Assembly (NCBI GenBank): GCA_002067855.1 | Contig: MVQS01000083.1 | Coordinates: 1-31,445, forward strand | DNA: 31,445 nucleotides | Source of the DNA: Syntrophaceae bacterium PtaB.Bin038 | Lineage (GTDB): Bacteria > Desulfobacterota > Syntrophia > Syntrophales > UBA2192 | Reading direction: 5' to 3' | In this document: positions 15,911-23,208 of the stretch, piece by piece | Layout of the letters: each line of letters starts with the position of its first letter | Position numbering within the stretch: the first letter of the stretch is position 1 | The notes under the pieces: model-generated | What the model saw: only the letters and a program-made list of their open reading frames with translations | The model's database searches: none | Told to the model about the DNA's origin: nothing | Program-made: the position numbers and the translations under genes

Positions 15911-16741
15911 TCAGGGCGACAGATCGATCCGTCCTCCCACGGGACAGGAAAAGCACCGGCCGGGAAATTCGCGCCAGAGACGGGCGGCCGCCTCGAACCC
16001 GGTACAGTGCATGGGCAGCAGCTGTTTCACCTCCAGCCGCCGGAGCTCCTCGACGGTCCGGCGCATACGCTCTTCACCGGCCGATAGCAGGTGCATTCCG
16101 CCGATCACGGTGTGTACCGGGCGATGGCCCGTAAGCTGCCGGACGTAGTTCAGCGTGTTGATCACCCCGGCGTGCGCGCAGCCCAGGATCACAACCGTGC
16201 CGGCCGATGTTTCCAGAAAAGCGGCCTGGTCGTCAGGAAGCTCGTCCGGGCGCAGGCAGCCCTCATCCGCGAAGAACGCCCCGCCCGTATCCTCGAAGTC
16301 GGTCAGACGGGGTACGGGCCCGGTGAGGTGAAGCCCCTCGCAAATCTGCAGGGGGCCGTGCACCCATGTCAGGCGGCCCCTCGAGGCCCGTTCGTCGGGC
16401 TCCTGGATGCCGATGGCGCGGGCCGTCCCGTCGGCATTGCGCGCATACTTGGGGGCGAAGGCTGCCGGATGGGCGAAAACGAAGGCGTTCCGCGCCATGT
16501 CCAGCGCATCGTGAAGGCCCCCCGTGTGATCGTAATGACCGTGGCTCAGCACTACCGCATGGGCCGACTGGATGGGAATGCCGAGCTTTCCGGCATTGCC
16601 GCGAAGGGCCTGCCCCTGCCCGGTATCGAACAGGATGCGAATAGAGCCCCATTCAATCCAGAATGCGAGGCCGTGCTCCGCAAGCAGTCCCCTGTCCCGG
16701 GCAGTGTTTTCCACCAAAATCGTGATGCGCGCGTACGTCAT
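15911..16741 (-). CDS. MBL-fold metallo-hydrolase, COG1237 type (copy 1)
   Basis: 276 residues. MTYARITILVENTA at the N-terminus, ILFDTGQGQAL, SHGHYDHTGG (66-75), LGCAHAGVINTL, IGGMHLL and MHCTGFEA identify the same branch as the other two copies. An acidic, Asp/Glu-rich insert (FEDTGGAFFADEGCLRPDELPDDQAAF) lies before the CAH motif. No signal peptide. GGAGG lies upstream of the ATG but at a long distance (about 13 nt). It starts 34 nt after the methyltransferase stop, so the two are probably cotranscribed. A 165-bp gap separates it from the ferritin-like gene. Confidence 0.85.
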   Translation of the reverse strand: MTYARITILVENTARDRGLLAEHGLAFWIEWGSIRILFDTGQGQALRGNAGKLGIPIQSAHAVVLSHGHYDHTGGLHDALDMARNAFVFAHPAAFAPKYARNADGTARAIGIQEPDERASRGRLTWVHGPLQICEGLHLTGPVPRLTDFEDTGGAFFADEGCLRPDELPDDQAAFLETSAGTVVILGCAHAGVINTLNYVRQLTGHRPVHTVIGGMHLLSAGEERMRRTVEELRRLEVKQLLPMHCTGFEAAARLWREFPGRCFSCPVGGRIDLSP

Positions 16742-16775
16742 CTCCCCGTGACCCCCTCCGCTCCGGTTTCCGCCT

Positions 16776-17471
16776 TCATGCCCGCTTCCGCACCTCCGCC
16801 AGCAGGAGCGGGCCCGAAAGCATCCCGGACCGCGCCTCGAGACGGCGGACGATATTTCCGCCCCCTGCGGCTGCATCCCGCGGTGAGTTCGCAAGCATCC
16901 GAACCGTCCCGATAGGCGCCAGCAGAGCCCACAGCTCATGAGGCGACAGAAGCCGGCCGGAAACGTACGGTTCCTGGCCTCTGGCCAATCGCTTCCGGGT
17001 CAAGGTCGAGAACCGGTTGATCGTGCCGACAAGGATCCTGCCGCCCGCCTTCGTGCAGCGGGCCATCTCCCCGACCTCGGTCTCGACGCAGGCGATGAAT
17101 TCCAGCGCCGACATGACGGTTGTAACGTCAAACGAGGCGTCCGCGAAGGGGAGGCTGCACGCGTCCGCGACATAAAAGACGCATCCGGCCAGGGCTGACG
17201 CCTTCGCCAGAGCTATCATCCGTTCGCTGAGATCCGCGCCGACGACCCTGTAGCCCATCGAAGCGAAGAATCGACTTCAGTGACCGGTCCCGCAGCCCGC
17301 ATCGAGAAGACGATCCCCGGGCCTGGGCTTCCTCAAAAGCCTGAGGACATACTGCTTGTGCGTGCGGTCACGCGTCCGCCCGGTCGGGGTCCCATACCAT
17401 CGGTCGTACTCGCACGCCGTGGCCCCGAAATCGTACAGGCTGTGGGACACGCGGATCGGCCTGCATGCCAT
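16776..17471 (-). CDS. SAM-dependent methyltransferase with in-frame UGA after motif I
   Basis: 231 codons if UGA 65 is read. N-terminal SLYDFGATACEYDRWYGT, then motif I RLLDAGCGTGH (55-64), the UGA at 17277-17279, then SRFFASMGYRVVGADLSERMI in the same frame, without any shift. The rest continues the class I fold (VADACSLPFADASFDV, GGRILVGTINR). In relatives the residue after GCGTGH is often Trp or another aromatic, so a TGG-to-TGA change is one explanation and selenocysteine another. A possible hairpin 16-42 nt after the UGA has a loop starting GGG but a stem with mismatches. The ATG has GGAGG about 10 nt upstream. Neighbours (ferredoxin, MBL) are intact. Confidence 0.7.
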
Positions 17472-17531
17472 TTCCGCTCACCTCCCGTACTTCCCATCTC
17501 GGAGAAACCACGCCGCCGTTCCGCCGGGAGA

Positions 17532-17705
17532 TCACTCCAGCGAAATGGCATCCTCCGGGCAATCCGTCTCGCAAACGCCGCATTCGATGCAGCTTTCCGC
17601 GTCGACCCGTGCTTTGCCGTCCACGATCTGAATCGCTTCCACAGGGCAGATCTCTGCACAGGCCCCGCAACCGTTGCAGCGTTCCTCGTTCACGACTGCG
17701 GCCAC
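17532..17705 (-). CDS. 2x[4Fe-4S] ferredoxin
   Basis: 57 residues from GTG 17705, with AAGGAG 8 nt upstream; a longer reading to 17735 lacks a ribosome site. Two cluster motifs are complete: CNGCGACAEICP and CIECGVCETDCP. This is a bacterial-type low-potential electron carrier. It lies between the second DUF5320 gene and the methyltransferase gene, with short gaps, so it is probably a working part of the NifX/DUF5320 cluster, where ferredoxins are common. Confidence 0.92.
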   Translation of the reverse strand: MAAVVNEERCNGCGACAEICPVEAIQIVDGKARVDAESCIECGVCETDCPEDAISLE

Positions 17706-17784
17706 GATGCGTCTCCTTGTCCATCGCGGTGGCATTCCCCGCGGGGGTGAATCGAGAATATCGGCAAGACTGCGTTCGCCGCCG

Positions 17785-18156
17785 TCAATTTTTGTCGCCT
17801 CCGGCCAATTCGTCCATCTGCTTGCGGATCTCGTTCAGCGCGTCTTCGAAATACCTGGCTTGCTCTTTCAGCGCGGCGATCTGCTCCTCGCGGCTCATCG
17901 CCGGCGCGAACGGTCCGGCGTAGGGCGGCACGCCGCCCCAGGCGGGCCAGCCTGCAGCCGCCCGCTGCCATCCTGTAAGGCCGGATGCATAGAAGCGGTT
18001 CCGCCAACCGAAGCCGCCGCCCCGGCCGCGACCCCAAAAGCCGCCGCCCCAGCCCGTATTTGCATAACCCGGTGTCGGATAACCCGCGCAGTATCCCGCT
18101 GCGCGACCCGTCATTGGACCCATCCCTGCGGGCCCGGTCCCATCTCCTCTCGGCAT
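17785..18156 (-). CDS. DUF5320 protein, longer copy
   Basis: 123 residues from ATG 18156, with AGGAG about 9 nt upstream. The first part, MPRGDGTGPAGMGPMTGRAAGYCAGY, is the defining segment of DUF5320, followed by a Gly/Trp/Arg-rich low-complexity middle (WGGGFWGRGRGGG). The last 40 residues (SREEQIAALKEQARYFEDALNEIRKQMDEL) form a predicted coiled coil, which the shorter neighbour lacks. DUF5320 genes regularly lie beside NifX-like, ferredoxin and Mrp-type ATPase genes in anaerobes; the function is not known. The two copies are a local duplication. Confidence 0.85.
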   Translation of the reverse strand: MPRGDGTGPAGMGPMTGRAAGYCAGYPTPGYANTGWGGGFWGRGRGGGFGWRNRFYASGLTGWQRAAAGWPAWGGVPPYAGPFAPAMSREEQIAALKEQARYFEDALNEIRKQMDELAGGDKN

Positions 18157-18214
18157 GACTGACAACTCCTTTCTCGTTCGATGTGTTTTTGCAGGTTACT
18201 CTCTTGAAGGTCCG

Positions 18215-18517
18215 CTACCACCAGAACCGGCGAAAGCCGCGCCCGCGACCCCGGCCAAAGTCGATGCCTCTGCCGCGCCTGAAACCGGGCCAGAAGGGAC
18301 CGTACCCCGCCGCCCACGGATTTCCATAGTACGACACGGTCCAGGGATTTCCGTAAAAAGGTCGGGCGCCGTAAGGCAGAATCACACCGCGGCCCCGGTA
18401 GCCTCCGCCCCAGAAAGGATTGGCAAAGCCGGGCGCCGTATAACCGGCGCAGTATCCCGCTGCGCGGCCTGTCATCGGACCCATCCCAAGGGGCCCCGTC
18501 CCATCACCGTAAGGCAT
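18215..18517 (-). CDS. DUF5320 protein, shorter copy
   Basis: 100 residues. MPYGDGTGPLGMGPMTGRAAGYCAGY matches the first 26 residues of the neighbouring copy nearly exactly. The rest is a Gly/Tyr/Trp/Arg-rich low-complexity tail ending in GRGRGRGFRRFWW; the coiled-coil end is absent. AAAGGGGG precedes the ATG. It starts 32 nt after the NifX gene and is followed 58 nt later by its paralogue. The single conserved Cys in GYCAGY could bind metal or cluster; that is speculation. Confidence 0.85.
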   Translation of the reverse strand: MPYGDGTGPLGMGPMTGRAAGYCAGYTAPGFANPFWGGGYRGRGVILPYGARPFYGNPWTVSYYGNPWAAGYGPFWPGFRRGRGIDFGRGRGRGFRRFWW

Positions 18518-18549
18518 TCAGTTCACCCCCTTTCTTTTCCGTTGAAGGA

Positions 18550-18942
18550 TTACGGCGAGGAGCGCCCGCCTCGATAGCGGTAACGCTGTCCACGCCGGTT
18601 GCCCGGGCAGCCGGGCATCAGAAAGCGGCGGTCCGACAACCGTCCGCCTATGCAGGCGTCGATCACGGAACCGATCTCGCCGCAGATACAGCAGACGACC
18701 CGCACGCCGGCGCCGATCAGGGCCCGTTCCTGAGGATAGGAAATGGCGCCGCAGATCAGCATGTCCACGTTCAGGGCGGAAACCTCCACCGCCCGCCGGA
18801 ACGGGTCCCGGCTGGTGAGCACTGCACTGCGCCGGCCGATCTCCCGTCCCTCTTCTACGTCGATCAGGCACAGGGTTCCCGCCACGTCGAAAACGGGCGA
18901 AACGCGTCCCTGCCAATGCGGAATCGCGATTCTCATAAACAT
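18550..18942 (-). CDS. NifX/NifB-type iron-molybdenum cofactor-binding family protein
   Basis: 130 residues from 18942 or 128 from ATG 18936; MRIAIPHWQGRVSPVFDVA is the usual N-terminus, so 18936 is favoured. The domain is the dinitrogenase FeMo-cofactor family (NifX, NafY, C-terminal NifB): SPVFDVAGTLCLIDVEEGRE and the later DMLICGAISYPQERALIGAGVRVVCCICGEI. The C-terminus carries CIGG and MPGCPG. No nitrogenase genes are present, and stand-alone members in anaerobes lie with DUF5320 and ferredoxin genes as here. A consensus sigma-54 promoter ends about 8 nt before the first ATG, so the transcript would have almost no leader. Confidence 0.85.
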   Translation of the reverse strand: MFMRIAIPHWQGRVSPVFDVAGTLCLIDVEEGREIGRRSAVLTSRDPFRRAVEVSALNVDMLICGAISYPQERALIGAGVRVVCCICGEIGSVIDACIGGRLSDRRFLMPGCPGNRRGQRYRYRGGRSSP

Positions 18943-18949
18943 TGCTTCG

Positions 18950-18964
18950 GCAAACCTCGTGCCA
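18950..18964 (-). promoter_or_regulatory. Sigma-54 promoter of the NifX/DUF5320 series
   Basis: On the minus strand TGGCAC, five bases (GAGGT) and TTGC match the sigma-54 -24/-12 consensus exactly. The predicted start site is about 18938, at the NifX start codons. The gene of a sigma-54 activator lies divergently 150 bp away. Confidence 0.75.
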
Positions 18965-19116
18965 AGGTTCTGCGCAGGAAAATACTCACAATTATCAAAT
19001 AATTAAAATTTTGTTTGAAAAAAAACGGTTTAAACTATAGTTGCATTATGCGATTATTATCACCTATGAAAGTTACATATTGCACGATTATGAAGATTCA
19101 CGAGGGGACAGGCAAC
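18965..19116. promoter_or_regulatory. AT-rich divergent control region
   Basis: This 150-bp stretch is far more AT-rich than the surroundings. It contains the palindrome AATTAT-CAA-ATAATT (18990-19004), which could be an activator site for the minus-strand sigma-54 promoter. A plus-strand TTGAAA (19015-19020), 15-bp spacer and TATAGT (19036-19041) may be a sigma-70 promoter for the regulator gene; the spacer is short. Confidence 0.5.
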
Positions 19117-20475
19117 ATGAGCAGGGATATCGAAAAAAGGCAGAGGGACATCATCCTCGATTCGATCAACGAGGGGGTCTTCACGGTCGGACCGGATTGG
19201 AGGATCACGGCGTTCAACCGGGCCGCCGAGCGGATCACGGGTGTACCCAGGGACCACGCCCTGGGGAGAGCCTGCTTCGAGGTTTTCCACGCCAACATCT
19301 GCGAGAGCGACTGTGCCTTGCGTAAGACCTTCGACACCGGCAGGCCGGTCCTGAATGCCACCGCGCACATCGTCAATCACCAGGGCCAGCGCAAGCCGAT
19401 TCGAATCTCAACGGCCATCCTCAAGGATCGAGAGGGGAGGGTCATCGGCGGTGTGGAGACGTTCCAGGACCTCAGCCAGGTGGAACAGCTGAAAAAGGAA
19501 CTGCGGGGTCTCTACACCTTCGAGGACATCGTGGGCCGAAGCCCCGCCATGATGAGCCTGTTCGACATTCTTCCCCGGATTGCGGAGAGCAGCAGCACCG
19601 TATTGATCGAAGGCCCGAGCGGGACGGGGAAGGAGCTGTTCGCGCGGGCCATTCACAACCTGTCGCCGAGAAGGAAAAAACGATTTGTCGCCGTCAACTG
19701 CGCCGCCCTTCCGGATACCCTCCTGGAAAGCGAGTTGTTCGGGTACAAGGCCGGCGCCTTTACCGATGCCCGCCGGGACAAGCCGGGGCGATTCGCCCTT
19801 GCAGACGGGGGGACGCTGTTCCTCGATGAGATCGGCGACATTTCACCGGCCCTGCAGGTCAGGCTACTGAGGGTGCTGCAGGACCGCGTCATCGAGCCCT
19901 TGGGTTCAGTGCGTCCCGTCGAGGTGGACGTTCGCGTCGTGGCCGCGACCCACCGGGACCTGGCCGAGCGCGTCCGGACCGGGCAGTTCCGGGAAGACCT
20001 GTACTACCGCATCCGCGTGATTCACCTGACGCTGCCGTCCCTCAAGGAGCGGCCGGAAGACATCCCCCTCCTGACGGAGCATCTCGTGGCGAAGTTCAAC
20101 CGCCTCCAGGGGAAAGACATAGCAGGGGTATCCGGCGAGGCGATGGCGCGCCTGATGGCGCATGACTACCCCGGCAATGTCAGGGAGCTGGAGAATATCA
20201 TCGAACAGGCTTTCGTGCTCTGCCGGGGCAATATCATCGAGTTGCACCACCTCCCGGCAGAATTGAGACCCTCGGCGCACGCTTCGAATGGCTTGGGCCC
20301 CATGAGTCTTCAGGCGATGGAAAAGCATCTCATCAGCGAGACGCTGCAGCGCTACTCGGGAAACCGGAAACGGGCTGCGGAAGACCTGGGCATCCATGTG
20401 AGCACCCTTTTCCGAAAGATCAGGGCGCTTAAGATCGACGTGCCGGAGAAAGACGGCCGCAGCCGCATGAAGTAG
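19117..20475 (+). CDS. PAS/AAA+/Fis sigma-54-dependent transcription activator
   Basis: 452 residues from ATG 19117 with GAGGGGACAGG upstream; earlier in-frame ATGs lack ribosome sites. A PAS sensor domain covers about 12-125 and holds Cys residues in CFEVFHANICESDCALR. The AAA+ domain has Walker A GPSGTGKE (about 165), the sigma-54 contact loop GAFTDA (about 213; consensus GAFTGA), Walker B TLFLDEIGD and a sensor region HDYPGNVRELENI. A Fis-type helix-turn-helix ends it (RYSGNRKRAAEDLGIHVSTLFRKI). It should activate the sigma-54 promoter at 18950-18964. The Cys cluster suggests sensing of metal, redox or Fe-S state. Confidence 0.9.
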   Translation: MSRDIEKRQRDIILDSINEGVFTVGPDWRITAFNRAAERITGVPRDHALGRACFEVFHANICESDCALRKTFDTGRPVLNATAHIVNHQGQRKPIRISTAILKDREGRVIGGVETFQDLSQVEQLKKELRGLYTFEDIVGRSPAMMSLFDILPRIAESSSTVLIEGPSGTGKELFARAIHNLSPRRKKRFVAVNCAALPDTLLESELFGYKAGAFTDARRDKPGRFALADGGTLFLDEIGDISPALQVRLLRVLQDRVIEPLGSVRPVEVDVRVVAATHRDLAERVRTGQFREDLYYRIRVIHLTLPSLKERPEDIPLLTEHLVAKFNRLQGKDIAGVSGEAMARLMAHDYPGNVRELENIIEQAFVLCRGNIIELHHLPAELRPSAHASNGLGPMSLQAMEKHLISETLQRYSGNRKRAAEDLGIHVSTLFRKIRALKIDVPEKDGRSRMK

Positions 20476-20572
20476 TGTTGCAACTTGCAATGATACGCAT
20501 GCAAATTTTCCTGCGGGCGCAGTACGCGATCGGCCCATTCAGAAATCCGCAGCGGGGTCTGGATCCGGCGGA

Positions 20573-22666
20573 TTACCCCCAGAGAATCCGTGCGTCCACG
20601 GCGCGGCAGCCCTGCGCTGAGGCCATGAGGGGGTTGATGTCCAGCTCGGCCACGCCGGGGTTTTCCGAGGCGAAAAACGAGAGCCTTTCGATCGCCTCGA
20701 CAAGGGCCACCACGTCGGCACCCCGCTCGCCCCGTGCCCCCTGGAGAAGCGGCCAGATCTTCAGGGACTCGAGCATCGCCCGCGCGGCGGGCCCGTCCAC
20801 GGGGACAAGATCGAGGCTCACGTCGCGGAAGACCTCCGTGTACACGCCCCCCTGTCCGCAGGCCAGGACGTGGCCGAAGACGGGGTCGCGCTTGAGGCCC
20901 AGGAGGATTTCCTTGCCCGGGACCTGCTCCTGGAGCTCGAAGGCCCCGATCGTGATTCCCGGGTCCTTCGCCCGTACGTTGCCGGTGATTGTTTCGTGGG
21001 CCGCTCTGAGCGCGCCCGGGTTCCCGATCCCCGTGACGATGCCGCCCCACTCGCTCTTGTGCAGGAAGGCCCGTCCCGCGAGTTTCAGGACGAGGGGCGG
21101 CGTCATGGCCCTTGCCGCCTTCACAAGGGCCGAGAGGCTCTTTGCCTCGGTGCCGCGCACGGCGCGGATGCCGTAGCAGCCGAGAAGCTCGAGGGCGTCC
21201 CGGCCGAGGAGGACGCCTTCGCGCTTCCCCCTGGCGGCGAGGGCGTCGGCCCGCGACCTCTCCACGGGGAAGGGGCGCTGCCGCGGCGTGCGGCGGTTCT
21301 TCAGACGGTGGGCGAGGTGGCAGAATGAGAGCCCCTCGACGGCCTGCTCGATCGTGTCGAAGCAGGCGACCCCCGGGATCTGCTCGAAGCGCTCGATTGC
21401 GTATGCGCTCTCCATGTAGGGCCACGCGGCAATCGGCTTGAGGTTTCCAGAGGCGCGCCTGGCCTCCTCGAAGGCCTGTTCGAGGTTCAACTCGGCGTGA
21501 AGGGGGGAGGCCGACACGAAGAAGACGGCCATCACCCCGTCGATGCCGGGCGAGCGGAGCATCTCCGCGAGCGCCGTGCGCCAGGCCTCCTCGTAACGGC
21601 CCCCGAGCATGCCGATGGGCCAGATGTCGATGGGGTTTGAGAGGTGGACCCATCCCGGGAGCCCCTGCAGGAGCTTCTCGCGAAGTCCGTCCGGCAGTGC
21701 CCCGAAGGTCAGACCGCGCTCCTCGCAGGCGTCGGCCGCCATGATGCCCCCGGCTCCCGTGACGGTGACGACGCCGACCCGGGGGCCTTCCATTTCCCCC
21801 AGGACGGCCAGGGCGTGGATGGCGTCGCGCATCTCGCCGCTTGTCCGGATGCGCAGGGCGCCGGCCCGCTGGAAGGCGGCGTCGTAGACGTGGTCCTCGC
21901 CCACGAGGGAGCCCGAGTGGGACAGGGCGGCCTTCGCCCCCGTTGTGCTCCGTCCCGTCTTGAGAACAACGACAGGCTTGAGGCGGCTTGCACGGCCCGC
22001 CGATTCAAGGAAAGCAAGGCCGCGCTTCAGGCCCTCCATGTGGACGACGATGACCCGTGTTTGCGGATCGTCGGCGAGGTAGTCGAGGGCCTCCGCGATG
22101 TCGAGGTCGCAGGAGTTGCCCACGTCGATGGCCTTACCGATGTCGCGCCAGGCGAGGTTGCGCGACGCGACCTGGATGAACCCCGTCTGGGCGATCAGGG
22201 ACACGGACAGGAAGCGCTCGGGGAAGGCGATGTCGACGAAAGCCGTGTTGAACCGGCTGTAGTTGTTGACCACCCCCAGCGTGTTGGGGCCGAGGACGCG
22301 GACGCCCGTTTCGCGGGCGCGGTGCGCGATCTGTTCCTGGAGCACGCGGCCGTGCTCGTCGGCGTCGGCGAAGCCCTGGCTGATGATGATCACGCGCCGG
22401 ATGCCGGCCCGGATGCAGTCCTCGAAGGCCGCCGCAACCCGGTCGCGTCCGACGGAGATGACGGCCAAATCGACGATTTCGGGGATGTCGGCGACGGCTG
22501 GGAAGACCTTCAGGCCCAGGATTTCCCCACCTGCCGGGTTCACGGGGAAGATGCGGCCCCTGAAGCCGTAACGGAGCATCATCTCCGCGTTGTTGAAGGC
22601 ACCGGCCCCCGTCTTTCGCGGGGTTCCGATCAGGGCAACGGATTCGGGGTCCATGAATCTGCGCAT
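20573..22666 (-). CDS. ADP-forming acyl-CoA synthetase (fused alpha-beta)
   Basis: 697 residues from ATG 22666, with GGGAGGG upstream. The N-terminal part is the CoA-binding/succinyl-CoA-synthetase-like alpha unit: SVALIGTPRKTGAGA, then LSHSGSLVG with the phosphorylated His250. The C-terminal part is an ATP-grasp beta unit (VLKLAGRAFLHKSEWGGIV, and GGVYTEVFRDVSLDLVP). The enzyme makes ATP from ADP and Pi while releasing an acid from its CoA ester, a substrate-level step used by syntrophs and archaea. Acetate or a short or branched acyl group is likely. Such proteins may instead be protein acetyltransferases (Pat-like), but the ATP-grasp part and length favour the synthetase. Confidence 0.85.
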   Translation of the reverse strand: MRRFMDPESVALIGTPRKTGAGAFNNAEMMLRYGFRGRIFPVNPAGGEILGLKVFPAVADIPEIVDLAVISVGRDRVAAAFEDCIRAGIRRVIIISQGFADADEHGRVLQEQIAHRARETGVRVLGPNTLGVVNNYSRFNTAFVDIAFPERFLSVSLIAQTGFIQVASRNLAWRDIGKAIDVGNSCDLDIAEALDYLADDPQTRVIVVHMEGLKRGLAFLESAGRASRLKPVVVLKTGRSTTGAKAALSHSGSLVGEDHVYDAAFQRAGALRIRTSGEMRDAIHALAVLGEMEGPRVGVVTVTGAGGIMAADACEERGLTFGALPDGLREKLLQGLPGWVHLSNPIDIWPIGMLGGRYEEAWRTALAEMLRSPGIDGVMAVFFVSASPLHAELNLEQAFEEARRASGNLKPIAAWPYMESAYAIERFEQIPGVACFDTIEQAVEGLSFCHLAHRLKNRRTPRQRPFPVERSRADALAARGKREGVLLGRDALELLGCYGIRAVRGTEAKSLSALVKAARAMTPPLVLKLAGRAFLHKSEWGGIVTGIGNPGALRAAHETITGNVRAKDPGITIGAFELQEQVPGKEILLGLKRDPVFGHVLACGQGGVYTEVFRDVSLDLVPVDGPAARAMLESLKIWPLLQGARGERGADVVALVEAIERLSFFASENPGVAELDINPLMASAQGCRAVDARILWG

Positions 22667-22743
22667 CGGGTTCCCTCCCGTCCGGCGGATGCGGACAACG
22701 CGCCGCACGTGCAGTATCCATGGCGGGCCCCATACATTCAAGC

Positions 22744-22790
22744 AAAAAAAGCCCGGCAGGGTAAAGGGCCTTGCCGTTTATCCGGCAAGG
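22744..22790 (-). terminator. Terminator with two alternative hairpins
   Basis: On the minus strand CGGCA..GG pairs with CC..TGCCG (22754-22776, one mismatch), followed by GGC and seven T. An overlapping hairpin CCTTGCCG/CGGCAAGG (22769-22790) excludes the first, so the pair could act as an attenuator. It ends the short gene at 22778-22888. Confidence 0.7.
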
Positions 22791-22888
22791 AGAACGGTCA
22801 GGAAAGCGCCGAAGACGGACAGGATGACGGCGCACAGGTACTCATGGCACAGGACAAAGAGTCTGAACTTCCTTTTAATGTTTTTCAT
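22778..22888 (-). CDS. 36-residue membrane mini-protein
   Basis: The sequence begins MKNIKRKFRLFVLC, a basic start, followed by a single hydrophobic helix (CAVILSVFGAFLTVLLAG). GGGAGGG lies about 10 nt before the ATG and a terminator overlaps the stop, both signs of a real gene. It is too short for family assignment. Single-helix proteins of this size often join larger membrane complexes. It overlaps the end of the upstream small frame by 14 nt. Confidence 0.55.
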   Translation of the reverse strand: MKNIKRKFRLFVLCHEYLCAVILSVFGAFLTVLLAG

Positions 22889-22991
22889 GGTTGTGGTCCC
22901 TCCCGCGTGGTGCGTTTTCGCCTTCCGGCTCCGGGCCGTTGTGACAATGTGCCCAGTGCCCGTCGCATAAGGGGTACCATGAGGCCGACAT
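22875..22991 (-). CDS. Possible 38-residue Cys/His-rich peptide
   Basis: MSASWYPLCDGHWAHCHNG at the start places two Cys and three His within eleven residues, a possible metal site. The tail is polar with His residues. The ribosome site is poor (CAGGCGAA). It overlaps the start of the membrane mini-protein by 14 nt, an arrangement that suits translational coupling. Chance cannot be excluded at this length. Confidence 0.3.
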   Translation of the reverse strand: MSASWYPLCDGHWAHCHNGPEPEGENAPRGRDHNHEKH

Positions 22992-23208
22992 CTTGATTTC
23001 GCCTGCAAAGACGAAATGTTGCCGTGATTGGCGTCCCGCGGGCATCCCGGACGGCGCGGGCCCGACCGTACCGCGGCAGGAGCATGAGGAGAAAAGATTG
23101 ATGGATTCCGGGAGGTTGAAACGGGGGGTCCGTTGTGGACGCATCCGTTCCGGATCACCGGTCTGCGCACGTGCGCGGCGGAATCGATCGAGAAGAGGAT
23201 GTCGCCGG

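Noticed and set aside
16776..17471. Frameshift in the methyltransferase
   Set aside because: Checked codon by codon: both halves are in the same frame and only TGA separates them.
18550..18942. Nitrogenase cluster
   Set aside because: Only a NifX-type domain is present; nifH, nifD and nifK are absent and stand-alone NifX proteins are common in anaerobes.
22889..23208. Cyclic di-GMP (GEMM) riboswitch near the diguanylate cyclase
   Set aside because: The stretch has GCAAAGAC-like words but not the conserved GEMM core or tetraloop receptor; it also lies downstream of the cyclase gene. The perfect GCGCACGTGCGC palindrome at 23165-23176 has no clear partner gene.
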